DNA of 10,276 nt from DASUUR01 sp036373975 (lineage in GTDB: Bacteria > Patescibacteriota > Saccharimonadia > Saccharimonadales > Saccharimonadaceae): positions 1 through 10,276 of the forward strand of contig DASUUR010000009.1 of NCBI GenBank assembly GCA_036373975.1, read 5' to 3'. The position numbers and the translations under genes are program-made. Under the pieces are notes generated by a model. It did not search any database, had not been told where the DNA came from, and saw only the letters and a list, made by a program, of their open reading frames with translations. Shown here piece by piece: positions 1 to 6,310 of this stretch; positions within the stretch are counted from its first letter, which is position 1, and every line of letters begins with the position of its first letter.

Positions 1-1337
1 CGCATCAGGCCGTCGACAGTACGAACAACGTATTTCTCGTTGCCCGGAATTGGGTTAGAGCTCAATACAATGAGGTCGGTGCTCTTTACCTTGATGTGCT
101 TGTGGGCACCACTAGCCATACGGTTAAGCACAGCGTTAAACTCACCCTGCGAGCCAGTACACACAATGGCTACTTTGCCGTCGGGGAATTTAATGAGGTC
201 TTCCATCTTTACAATCGTGTCTTTTGGCACCTTGATAACCCCGGCGCGCAGAGCGACTTCAAGGTTTTGGATCATACTGTAACCAGCGAAGGCTACCTTG
301 CGGCCGTGGTCACGAGCAGCTTCAAGGATCATTTGGATACGGTGAATCTGGCTCGAGAAGCTGGAGATGATTAGACGGTTATTAGGATGACGCTGCATGA
401 TTTCCTGGAAGCTCTCTTTAATCTCGAACTCGCCATGAGAATGGGTACCTTCTGATTCACAGTTGGTGCTTTCGTTCATAAGCATCAAGATGCCTTCTTG
501 CGAAGCTACCTCGGTGAGACGAGTGAGGTCAAATTTATGGCCATCAACTGGGTTTTCTTCAAAGCGCCAGTCACCGGTATTCACCAGTACTCCAACCGGA
601 GTACGGATAATGACGGCCGTTGCATCTGGAATCGAGTGATTCACGCGAACAAGCTCGATACTAAAGCTATCTCCTAATTGCACTCGTTCGTGCGTATCAG
701 GATTCATAACGTGCATTTCAGGGGTAAAACCACTAGTGGCTTCTTCCATGGTCTTTTCAAGCATACCCATTGTAAAGCGCGAGGCATACACAGGGCCTGG
801 AATGCGATGAATTAAGTGACGGAAGGCACCAATATGATCAAGGTGTCCATGAGTAAACACATGCCCGCGAATCTTGTGCTTGCGCTCCTCGAGATACGTA
901 ATATCTGGCACAATGTAGTTAATGCCCGGATAGTCGGCACCAGGGAATAAGAAACCCATGTCGATAACAATGATGTCATTGTCGTATTCAAGCGCCATCA
1001 TATTTTTACCAATACCCATTTCGCCCAAGCCACCAATAGGGATAACCTTGAGGGTTGGGCCGGCATTTGGCCGCGCCTTGCGCTGATCGGCCATGCTGAA
1101 CTGGCGACCGCCGTAGCCGTTATACACAGTTTTGTTCACAGGGATGTTGATAACATGCTGTGAAGCGATGGTATTTACATTCTCGCTAATGCGGCGCTGG
1201 GCACGCTGTGCCTCGCCACGGCGCGTATTGGTGCGCGCTAGAATGCTGTTTTGTTGTGGACGTTTCTGCTGTCCGTTATTTGGTGTACGCTTACGTACGT
1301 CGTCGGCCTGTGGGTCGACAAGTCTTCGTTGTCCCAT
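1..1337 (-). CDS. rnj: Ribonuclease J (metallo-beta-lactamase/beta-CASP RNase), 3' end outside window
   Basis: RNase J is a cytoplasmic RNase with 5'-3' exonuclease and endonuclease activity in mRNA decay and rRNA maturation. About 445 residues are visible and the C-terminus lies beyond the left edge. Residues 1-95 are a basic, Gln/Arg-rich extension. The metallo-beta-lactamase fold starts near residue 97 (KVIPIGGLGEMG). Zinc-binding motif HGHLDH is at 163-168, the motif with H234 is VNHSIPD, and D256 is in TGDW. The beta-CASP region shows NEST at 288-291 (more often SDST), SSFSSQIHR near 325-333, TGSQGE near 394-399 and NPIPGNE near 428-434. The ATG at 1337 has an AAAGGA-type ribosome binding site inside the end of the upstream glycosylase gene, whose stop is 3 bp away, so the two are translated from one mRNA. 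An internal Met at 82 could be an alternative start but has no clear ribosome binding site. The family call is firm. Confidence 0.95.
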   Translation of the reverse strand, partial: MGQRRLVDPQADDVRKRTPNNGQQKRPQQNSILARTNTRRGEAQRAQRRISENVNTIASQHVINIPVNKTVYNGYGGRQFSMADQRKARPNAGPTLKVIPIGGLGEMGIGKNMMALEYDNDIIVIDMGFLFPGADYPGINYIVPDITYLEERKHKIRGHVFTHGHLDHIGAFRHLIHRIPGPVYASRFTMGMLEKTMEEATSGFTPEMHVMNPDTHERVQLGDSFSIELVRVNHSIPDATAVIIRTPVGVLVNTGDWRFEENPVDGHKFDLTRLTEVASQEGILMLMNESTNCESEGTHSHGEFEIKESFQEIMQRHPNNRLIISSFSSQIHRIQMILEAARDHGRKVAFAGYSMIQNLEVALRAGVIKVPKDTIVKMEDLIKFPDGKVAIVCTGSQGEFNAVLNRMASGAHKHIKVKSTDLIVLSSNPIPGNEKYVVRTVDGLM

Positions 1338-1340
1338 TTC

Positions 1341-1931
1341 TTATAGAGTCCTTTCGTTTTTTATGAGATCTAATATTTTAGGGATTCGTGAAAAGTCATC
1401 GATAAGCGTTTGGCGCAGGCTTCCGTTATATAATGCTGCCGCCGGATGAAATAGTGGCACAATTACCACTTTACGCTTACCAAAAGTAATTCGCTTGGGC
1501 TCACCATGGATGGCGCTAATCCGCATACCAGGCAGAAAATACTCCATACTATGGCGCCCGAGTGTCACAATGATCTTCGGCTCAATCGCGCTGAGCTGCC
1601 GGATAAGAAAGGGCCAAAAGGCTTTCTTCTCATCTGGCAATGGGTCACGATTATTTGGTGGCCGATACTTCACAATATTAGTGATGTAGACGTCTTGCCG
1701 TTGAAGACCGATGGTTCCGAGCATTTCATTAAGGAACTTGCCTGCTGCCCCAACAAAAGGTAAGCCTTGCTCGTCTTCGTTCTTCCCCGGCGCCTCACCA
1801 ATAAATACAATATCGGTATCGAGGTTACCGTCCCCCATCACAAGGTTCGTGGCCGTCTTGGCCAAATCTGGACAGATATTATTTTCGCGAATATCCGCTG
1901 CAATTTGGTCAAGAAGGGCTTGTTTGCTCAC
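1341..1931 (-). CDS. Family 4 uracil-DNA glycosylase lacking most Fe-S ligands
   Basis: Predicted to remove uracil from DNA as the first step of base excision repair. At 196 residues it has normal family 4 length. Motif A is GEAPGKNED at 45-53, followed by GLPFVG (56-61) and the substrate-pocket stretch VYITNIVK (81-88). Motif B is HPAAAL at 162-167. Family 4 enzymes normally hold a [4Fe-4S] cluster with four Cys. Here the equivalent positions are N17, C20, Y89 and F105, so only one Cys remains, although spacing matches the classical 13/16/85/101 pattern of the Thermus enzyme with a constant shift of 4. The catalytic motifs are intact, so activity without a cluster is plausible but inferred. 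The ATG overlaps the TGA of the upstream membrane-protein gene (ATGA), which suggests translational coupling. The stop is 3 bp before rnj. Confidence 0.9.
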   Translation of the reverse strand: MSKQALLDQIAADIRENNICPDLAKTATNLVMGDGNLDTDIVFIGEAPGKNEDEQGLPFVGAAGKFLNEMLGTIGLQRQDVYITNIVKYRPPNNRDPLPDEKKAFWPFLIRQLSAIEPKIIVTLGRHSMEYFLPGMRISAIHGEPKRITFGKRKVVIVPLFHPAAALYNGSLRQTLIDDFSRIPKILDLIKNERTL

Positions 1932-2155
1932 TTTCGCCGTCTCCAGAACTTTTTATCAATGGCGTAACTCGCAAGTGCTAGCCCGGTCGCAAAGAAGAGG
2001 GTGCCGATAATGATCTCCCCTATACTTTGTTGGTGTCGAAAGATAAATATATCAATCGGCGGCTTGATAATACAAATAAGAATAAAAGTAAAATATGCAT
2101 TTTGAGCAGCATAATCTGCTGGCAAATGTAATCTTTTCATTAGGTTCTTCATCAT
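1928..2155 (-). CDS. Small two-helix membrane protein, unknown function
   Basis: I do not recognise a family. The 75-residue product has a short basic N-terminus, two hydrophobic stretches (about residues 21-40 and 45-66) separated by a short polar turn (RHQQS), and a basic C-terminus ending FWRRRK. This predicts a two-helix inner-membrane hairpin with both ends in the cytoplasm. It is first in an operon with the uracil-DNA glycosylase and RNase J and overlaps the glycosylase gene by 4 bp. There is no good Shine-Dalgarno before the ATG at 2155. Met2 and Met6 are alternative starts. A membrane anchor for RNA decay enzymes is conceivable from position alone, but nothing in the sequence supports it directly. 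Confidence 0.7.
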   Translation of the reverse strand: MMKNLMKRLHLPADYAAQNAYFTFILICIIKPPIDIFIFRHQQSIGEIIIGTLFFATGLALASYAIDKKFWRRRK

Positions 2156-2221
2156 TTGTTACAAGCAAAAGTAGAGTAGGATTGCAATATTACCGCTACA
2201 AAACCTCTTCAAGCTGAATTA

Positions 2222-2230
2222 ATTATAGCA
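2222..2230 (-). promoter_or_regulatory. Extended -10 promoter for membrane protein-udg-rnj operon
   Basis: On the minus strand this reads TGCTATAAT, a perfect -10 hexamer with the TGN extension. No good -35 lies 16-18 bp upstream, which is usual for extended -10 promoters. Transcription would start near 2215, giving a leader of about 60 nt. Confidence 0.6.
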
Positions 2231-2279
2231 CAGATTCTTAAAAATACCTAGCCTATTCTTGTTTTTAGGCGCCAGTAGG

Positions 2280-2299
2280 AAAACCGCCCTTACGGGCGG
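2280..2299 (-). terminator. Rho-independent terminator after pnp
   Basis: On the minus strand CCGCCC and GGGCGG form a 6-bp all-GC stem with a GTAA (GNRA) tetraloop, followed by TTTT at 2283-2280. It begins 7 bp after the pnp stop and separates pnp from the downstream membrane protein-udg-rnj operon. Confidence 0.8.
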
Positions 2300-2305
2300 C
2301 CTCTT

Positions 2306-4408
2306 TTATTCTACGTCTTTCATCGTTAGGTTAAGCCTACCGCGCTCATCGATTGCAGTCAGCTTAACGCGAACTTTCTGACCTTCGGTAAGGACATCTG
2401 TCACCTTCTCAACTCGGCGATCGGCTAGTTGCGAAATGTGTACCATACCGTCAATGCCCGGCATAATATTCACAAATGCGCCGAATTCCATGATCTTCAC
2501 CACGGTACCTTCGTAAACTTTGCCCACCTCGGGCTCCTCAACCAACGATTTCACCCAGTTCAGCGCCCTCTGGATGGCGTCGGCGTCGACAGCTGAAATA
2601 GTTACCAGACCGTCGTCTTTAATGTCAATTTCGGCACCAGTTTCAGATGTAATCTTATTAATCGTCTCGCCACCCTTACCAATAATCGCACCGATTTTAT
2701 CTGGATTAACCATTAACTTCTCGATGCGTGGGGCGTATGGGCTAAGCTCGGCGCGAGGCTCGCTAATTGTAGTGAGCATGTGCTCAAGAATGTGTGCACG
2801 ACCAGCCTTAGCCTGGGCAAGCGCATCGCTCATGAGTTCTGGGGCAATGCCTTTAACCTTGATGTCCATTTGCAAAGCGGTAATACCATTGCTGGTGCCG
2901 ACTACCTTGAAGTCCATATCGCCGGCAAAATCTTCAGTACCTTGAATGTCACTCAAGATGACTGATTTTGTACCGTCAGTCACAAGCCCCATGGCGATAC
3001 CGCTGACCGGCGCCTTGATTGGCACACCAGCGTCCATAAGGCTTAAGCAGCCCGAGCAGACGCTGGCCATACTGGTTGAACCATTCGAGCTAAGGATTTC
3101 AGATACAGTACGAATAGTGTATGGGAAGTCAGCTTCGCTTGGGATAACCGCGCGAAGACCGCGCTCCGCAAGCGCCCCATGGCCAATCTCACGACGACCA
3201 GGACTGCCAAGACGTCGCACTTCACCAACAGTATAGCCAGGCATATTGTAGTGGTGAATAAAGCGGCGTTCGGTATCGAGTTCCATTGTATCGATAAGCT
3301 GTGCGTAACTAAGGGGCGCCAGGGTGGTGATGTTCATAGCCTGGGTGGTGCCACGGGTAAAGATGCTTGAACCGTGCGCACGGGGCAATACCCCTACCTC
3401 GCTCGAGAGCGGACGGATCTCTTCTGGCTTGCGGCCGTCTGGTCGTTCGCCGTCTTCTAAGATGCCGCGGCGAACTTCTTTTTTAATAATGGCGTCAAAG
3501 GCTTCGTGCCAGGCAAACTTTTCTTCGTGCTCGGCATCTTCAGGTACGAATGCAGCAAACACTTCATCTTCAAGCGCCTTGAGGGTGGCTTTGCGCTTGG
3601 AATATTCGGCACGAACGTTTGCACCGAGCTTGCCTGCAAGCAGCTCCCTAACTTTATCCTGGCGAGATTCATCGGGCAGATACAGATCGTATTCTTGCTT
3701 TTCAACACCAGCTTTTTCGGCGAGTTCTTCTTGCAGTTCGAGTACAGGCTGAATGACTTCGTGCGCTAGGCGAATGGCGTCAATCATAGTTGCTTCGTCA
3801 ACCTCACTCGCACCCGCCTCAACCATCATAATGGCGTCTTTGGTACCAGCTACGACGAGGTCGAGCAAGCTCTTTTCAATATCAGATGTCTGCGGCTGTG
3901 CAACCAGCTGACCGTTCACCAAGCCAATACGCGCACCGGCAACTGGGCCGTCAAAAGGTACGCCAGCAAGAAGCATGGCGCTTGAAACAGCAATCATGCC
4001 CACGAGATCTGGCTTCACCTCAGGGTCGAGGCTCAGTACCGTTGCAATACCTTGTAGCTCATTACGATAGCCCTTGGGGAATAATGGCCGGATTGGGCGG
4101 TCGATTAAGCGACCAGCTAAAATCGCTTCTTCGCTCGGGCGACCCTCGCGCTTAATAAAGCGGCTACCGCTAATTTTACCTGCAGCGTACATTTTCTCTT
4201 CATAGTCGATGCTTAATGGGAAATAATCGAGGTTGCGGTTTACGGGGCCAGAGGTCACGATACCGAGTACTACCGTCTCGCCCATTGTTACGGTGACAGC
4301 ACCACTAGCCTGAAATGCTAAGCGGTTTGTTTCAAGTGTGATGCGACGACCGGCGAATTCGCCTTCGACACGAATAATATCTTTGCCAAGCGGATTAATT
4401 GTTGCCAT
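2306..4408 (-). CDS. pnp: Polyribonucleotide nucleotidyltransferase (PNPase)
   Basis: PNPase is a trimeric phosphorolytic 3'-5' exoribonuclease that degrades mRNA and can also synthesise heteropolymeric tails. At 700 residues it has full family length. Two RNase PH-like cores (about 10-140 and 320-540) flank an all-helical segment. The second core carries GSPGRREIGHGALAERG from 401, STSMASV (444-450), and TEDFAGDMDF with D493 and D499, equivalent to E. coli D486 and D492. A KH domain (about 560-620, GKGG at 577-580) and an S1 domain (about 629-698, from VGKVYEGTVVKI) follow. The ATG at 4408 has a strong AAGGAG at 4413-4418. rpsO lies upstream, the classical rpsO-pnp order, and a terminator follows the stop. 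Nothing appears broken. Confidence 0.98.
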   Translation of the reverse strand: MATINPLGKDIIRVEGEFAGRRITLETNRLAFQASGAVTVTMGETVVLGIVTSGPVNRNLDYFPLSIDYEEKMYAAGKISGSRFIKREGRPSEEAILAGRLIDRPIRPLFPKGYRNELQGIATVLSLDPEVKPDLVGMIAVSSAMLLAGVPFDGPVAGARIGLVNGQLVAQPQTSDIEKSLLDLVVAGTKDAIMMVEAGASEVDEATMIDAIRLAHEVIQPVLELQEELAEKAGVEKQEYDLYLPDESRQDKVRELLAGKLGANVRAEYSKRKATLKALEDEVFAAFVPEDAEHEEKFAWHEAFDAIIKKEVRRGILEDGERPDGRKPEEIRPLSSEVGVLPRAHGSSIFTRGTTQAMNITTLAPLSYAQLIDTMELDTERRFIHHYNMPGYTVGEVRRLGSPGRREIGHGALAERGLRAVIPSEADFPYTIRTVSEILSSNGSTSMASVCSGCLSLMDAGVPIKAPVSGIAMGLVTDGTKSVILSDIQGTEDFAGDMDFKVVGTSNGITALQMDIKVKGIAPELMSDALAQAKAGRAHILEHMLTTISEPRAELSPYAPRIEKLMVNPDKIGAIIGKGGETINKITSETGAEIDIKDDGLVTISAVDADAIQRALNWVKSLVEEPEVGKVYEGTVVKIMEFGAFVNIMPGIDGMVHISQLADRRVEKVTDVLTEGQKVRVKLTAIDERGRLNLTMKDVE

Positions 4409-4526
4409 GTTTCTCCTTACTGCGACGCTCGCTATAAGTAACGGGTGCAGATTCTTCTTCTAAACAAGGATCTCCATCCACCACTTACCACAGGCGCCAC
4501 GCTGTTATGTTGTTTCTAGTATACAC
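4409..4526 (-). promoter_or_regulatory. pnp leader region, possible promoter
   Basis: This 118-bp gap between the rpsO terminator and pnp holds the pnp ribosome binding site (AAGGAG). A TATACT hexamer on the minus strand just after the terminator T-run (about 4518-4523) could be the -10 of a pnp promoter, but its -35 is poor. A weak imperfect inverted repeat (4449-4456 with 4466-4473, 7 of 8 paired) could fold in the leader. PNPase leaders are autoregulatory hairpins in E. coli, but I see no strong equivalent here. Confidence 0.3.
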
Positions 4527-4528
4527 CA

Positions 4529-4550
4529 AAAGACTCCGCTATTTGCGGAG
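4529..4550 (-). terminator. Terminator overlapping the rpsO stop codon
   Basis: On the minus strand CTCCGC (4550-4545) pairs with GCGGAG (4539-4534) around a 5-nt loop AAATA, followed by TCTTTT. The rpsO stop TAG (4541-4539) spans the loop and the start of the second arm, so the last S15 codons encode the first arm. Read-through or a second promoter would be needed for pnp expression. Confidence 0.7.
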
Positions 4551-4805
4551 CCCTAGCTTTGCGACAATTGCGCGATATGCATCGAAGTTCTTTGCTTCGA
4601 GGTACTTAAGTAGACGCTTGCGGCGGCCAACCATTTGCAGTAGACCACGACGAGCCTTGAAGTCGTGCTTGTGTACCTTGAGATGCTCAGTTACTTCAGT
4701 GATGCGCTTAGTCAAAATAGATGCCTGCACCTGAGGTGAACCGACATCGGTTTTGTGCACTTGCGTATCAGCAATTGCCTGATTTTTTTTCTCACGAGTA
4801 ATCAT
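4539..4805 (-). CDS. rpsO: 30S ribosomal protein S15
   Basis: S15 is a primary 16S rRNA binder in the platform of the small subunit and contributes to a bridge with the large subunit. The product is 88 residues, the usual length. The family core is clear: DVGSPQVQASILTKRI, then HKHDFKARRGLLQMVGRRKR with the conserved His/Asp and RRGLL rRNA-binding residues, then LLKYL and a C-terminal LGLRK. The ATG at 4805 begins MITREKK, as expected. The ribosome binding site is weak (AGGA about 12 nt upstream). It precedes pnp as in many bacteria. A promoter about 40 bp upstream makes it independent of the accessory genes. Confidence 0.97.
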   Translation of the reverse strand: MITREKKNQAIADTQVHKTDVGSPQVQASILTKRITEVTEHLKVHKHDFKARRGLLQMVGRRKRLLKYLEAKNFDAYRAIVAKLGLRK

Positions 4806-4844
4806 ATCCGTATCATCCTAACAGGTTTTTGGGGGTTTTACAAT

Positions 4845-4850
4845 AGTATA
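4845..4850 (-). promoter_or_regulatory. Putative rpsO promoter (-10)
   Basis: TATACT on the minus strand lies 40 bp upstream of the rpsO ATG, giving a leader of about 33 nt. The -35 region (TTCTGC-like) is weak. A 5-bp inverted repeat (CTGCT...AGCAG, about 4854-4873) sits across the upstream half. The leader is too short to hold a large S15 autoregulatory fold. Confidence 0.4.
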
Positions 4851-4894
4851 TACTGCTCTAGCCCCACAGCAGAATAAACTATAGAAGGTGAGGT

Positions 4895-5170
4895 TTAGCA
4901 ATTAGAACAAGCTTCTTCTAATTCTTCAACGCTAAACCCCCAATTTCTAAGCTTCTTCATAAGCCGCTGTCCATTTGCGTCAAAGTAATGGTGTGTTATG
5001 AGGACAAAGGGTTTATCATTAAGATCTTGGTTCTTGCGTTTCGGATGTATGTATTTTTCAGGGTGATTACCTCTGCCTGTCCCTATCTTCTTCTTGAAGC
5101 CCAGCAATTCCAATAGGCGGACACACTCTGCATTTGATCTTGGATAGATGGTTGGTCTATGCGCCGCCAT
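4895..5170 (-). CDS. hicA: HicA-like toxin of a type II toxin-antitoxin pair
   Basis: HicA toxins are small double-stranded-RNA-binding-fold proteins that cleave mRNA using a single conserved His. This 91-residue product has the HicA layout: an N-terminal helix (about 12-23) ending LLGF, a Gly-rich turn GTGRGNH (30-36), a beta strand PEKYIHP (37-43), then VLITHHYF (56-63) and a C-terminal helix with RLMKKLRNWGFSVEELEEA. H36 fits the catalytic His position, although the usual GSHH is GNHP. It lies 8 bp downstream of a HicB-like gene and has a purine-rich AGGCGGG site before its ATG. The order antitoxin-then-toxin is the less common hicBA type. The HicA call rests on motif shape and partner. 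A diverged relative with altered substrate is possible. Confidence 0.72.
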   Translation of the reverse strand: MAAHRPTIYPRSNAECVRLLELLGFKKKIGTGRGNHPEKYIHPKRKNQDLNDKPFVLITHHYFDANGQRLMKKLRNWGFSVEELEEACSNC

Positions 5171-5178
5171 ATACCCGC

Positions 5179-5532
5179 CTAAGCAATCGCTCTGTGCAAC
5201 TCTTCTTTAATGTGGATTGTTTCTTCTTTACCTGTTTTTTGGTTTGTAAACTTAAACTCTGCCGTATGAGAAAAGCGTCTGGCGAAATATGTAGGCACAT
5301 CGTAATAAACTAACAATGTATCCGTTGTGTTACGGGCAAGTTCCTCTACATTTTTGCCTGTGACATAAAATTCGGGGAGCTCTGGCGATTCTAGCCAATG
5401 GACATCATTGTCTTTGTCATAATGACTTACGAAAGAGATAGTTTCTGGTATTTCACTAAAGTCAATATCTGGCTTATTCTTAAAAACCCCGTACATAATT
5501 ACTTGACCAATGTAGTCCAGAAAGCTTTTCAT
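5179..5532 (-). CDS. hicB: HicB-like antitoxin
   Basis: HicB antitoxins bind and block HicA and repress their own operon. The product is 117 residues. The HicB core is seen from about residue 29 to 85: ISFVSHYDKDNDVHWLESPELPEFYVTGKNVEELARN followed by a helix running to YYDVP. This matches the usual pattern of a strand, an acidic-PELPG-type turn and an EEA helix, but the final Gly of PELPG is replaced by Glu-Phe. The C-terminal 30 residues (KFTNQKTGKEETIHIKEELHRAIA in two parts) do not show an obvious HTH or ribbon-helix-helix domain, so the DNA-binding element is uncertain. The ATG at 5532 lies only about 3 nt after the predicted transcription start. The internal Met13 is an alternative start that would give a 39-nt leader. 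Confidence 0.7.
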   Translation of the reverse strand: MKSFLDYIGQVIMYGVFKNKPDIDFSEIPETISFVSHYDKDNDVHWLESPELPEFYVTGKNVEELARNTTDTLLVYYDVPTYFARRFSHTAEFKFTNQKTGKEETIHIKEELHRAIA

Positions 5533-5541
5533 AATAGGTGT

Positions 5542-5569
5542 ATTATAACATGATTATAATTTTTGTAAA
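5542..5569 (-). promoter_or_regulatory. hicBA promoter with overlapping inverted-repeat operator
   Basis: On the minus strand TTTACA (5569-5564), a 16-bp spacer and TATAAT (5547-5542) form a near-consensus promoter. A perfect 7-bp inverted repeat, ATTATAA and TTATAAT separated by 5 bp (5542-5560), covers the -10 and most of the spacer, as expected of an antitoxin operator. The predicted start is about 3 nt before the hicB ATG. The local AT-richness makes chance repeats easier, so the operator is a proposal. Confidence 0.6.
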
Positions 5570-5797
5570 CCACAAATCATGTCCTCTATCTAGAGTATAT
5601 ATATTAAAGATTTTATATACAAGTAACATCTTGAGCGGATATAACTTCGTATTACAAAAAAGCCCCACTATAACTCAGTCCACTTTCAAAATCAGCAATC
5701 GTCACCTAAGAGATCGCAAAAATTATTCGACTAATGAATAACTATACTAAGCTAAATGCTGTTTTTGGACGTATATCTTTGGATCTATCCAAAAAGA
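5570..5797. other. AT-rich intergenic region between the two toxin-antitoxin-like modules
   Basis: I see no convincing gene here. It holds a 5-bp inverted repeat CTCTA/TAGAG (5584-5595) just upstream of the hicBA promoter. Near the end of the 170-residue gene there is a TTTGGAT/ATCCAAA repeat (5778-5793) with too small a loop and no T-run in the useful direction to be a good terminator. A minus-strand run of six T after GGGGC (about 5656-5665) lacks a solid upstream stem. Base composition is clearly more AT-rich than the housekeeping genes on either side. Confidence 0.4.
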
Positions 5798-6310
5798 TTA
5801 TCTTATACCCAAATTGGACAGGATTACTTGCGCAGTTCCCTTGTCATTAACACCCTTTATGAGTTCGGTCAGTGTTGCGTCACTTGACGCACCCTTACTG
5901 TCTGCTCTAAAATGTGGCGACTCAATAATTGTCTTTATTTCTATCCATTTATCTTTAGCTAAACGACCAACTTTGGCGAACCCGTTCCTCGGATCGCTCT
6001 TCTTGGCAATTACGGCGCCATGGGTAACAAGCTCAAATTTAGTAACATCACAGTAACCGTTCTCGTTCATCATGTACTTTACATTAAGGTCAGGGTGCTT
6101 ATTCTCAATGTGGTCCGTATTATTATACGAGACAGTAAATCTTTTAATTAAAGCCTTGTCTTTTGAATTTAGGATGAAGAATAAGTGGACCCCCAGTTCC
6201 TCCTGCACACAATAGCCCGCTAATTTATTTTTAGGTTTTACGTTATAGGGATATGTTGACGCTTGAGAAAGCTTATCATGATAAATTATTCGAGGCTTTA
6301 TATAGCTCAT
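5798..6310 (-). CDS. Unknown protein coupled to a Panacea-domain gene, candidate toxin
   Basis: I do not recognise a family. The 170-residue product is soluble, basic and rich in Lys, Asn and Asp. It opens MSYIKPRIIYHDKL, has a hydrophobic strand pair GVHLFFILNS (40-49) and KRFTVSYNN (56-64), then KYMMNENGYCDVTKFELVTHG (in parts, 78-98), DPRNGF (106-111) and WIEIKTII (122-129). The C-terminal helix-rich part ends TELIKGVNDKGTAQVILSNLGIR (in parts). Cys34 and Cys87, and the His at 11, 42, 67, 72, 97 and 132, are possible functional residues, with no recognised motif. The ATG follows the TAG of the Panacea gene with no gap and no strong ribosome binding site, so it is probably made by reinitiation. 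In Panacea toxin-antitoxin pairs the partner is the toxin, so that is the leading guess. The product could instead be a co-occurring accessory factor. Confidence 0.75.
   Translation of the reverse strand: MSYIKPRIIYHDKLSQASTYPYNVKPKNKLAGYCVQEELGVHLFFILNSKDKALIKRFTVSYNNTDHIENKHPDLNVKYMMNENGYCDVTKFELVTHGAVIAKKSDPRNGFAKVGRLAKDKWIEIKTIIESPHFRADSKGASSDATLTELIKGVNDKGTAQVILSNLGIR

Noticed and set aside
4449..4473. Imperfect hairpin in the pnp leader as an RNase III autoregulatory stem
   Set aside because: It has only 7 of 8 AT-rich pairs with a 9-nt loop, too weak to claim as a regulatory structure.
5538..5741. Plus-strand open frame of 67 codons in the AT-rich gap
   Set aside because: It lies over the hicBA promoter, has no ribosome binding site or recognisable motif, and its composition fits random AT-rich DNA.
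5762..5795. TTTTTGGA...TCCAAAAA inverted repeat as a terminator or att site
   Set aside because: The long arm has an 18-nt loop, the inner repeat has a 2-nt loop, and there is no T-run in the useful direction. No second copy of the repeat was seen.
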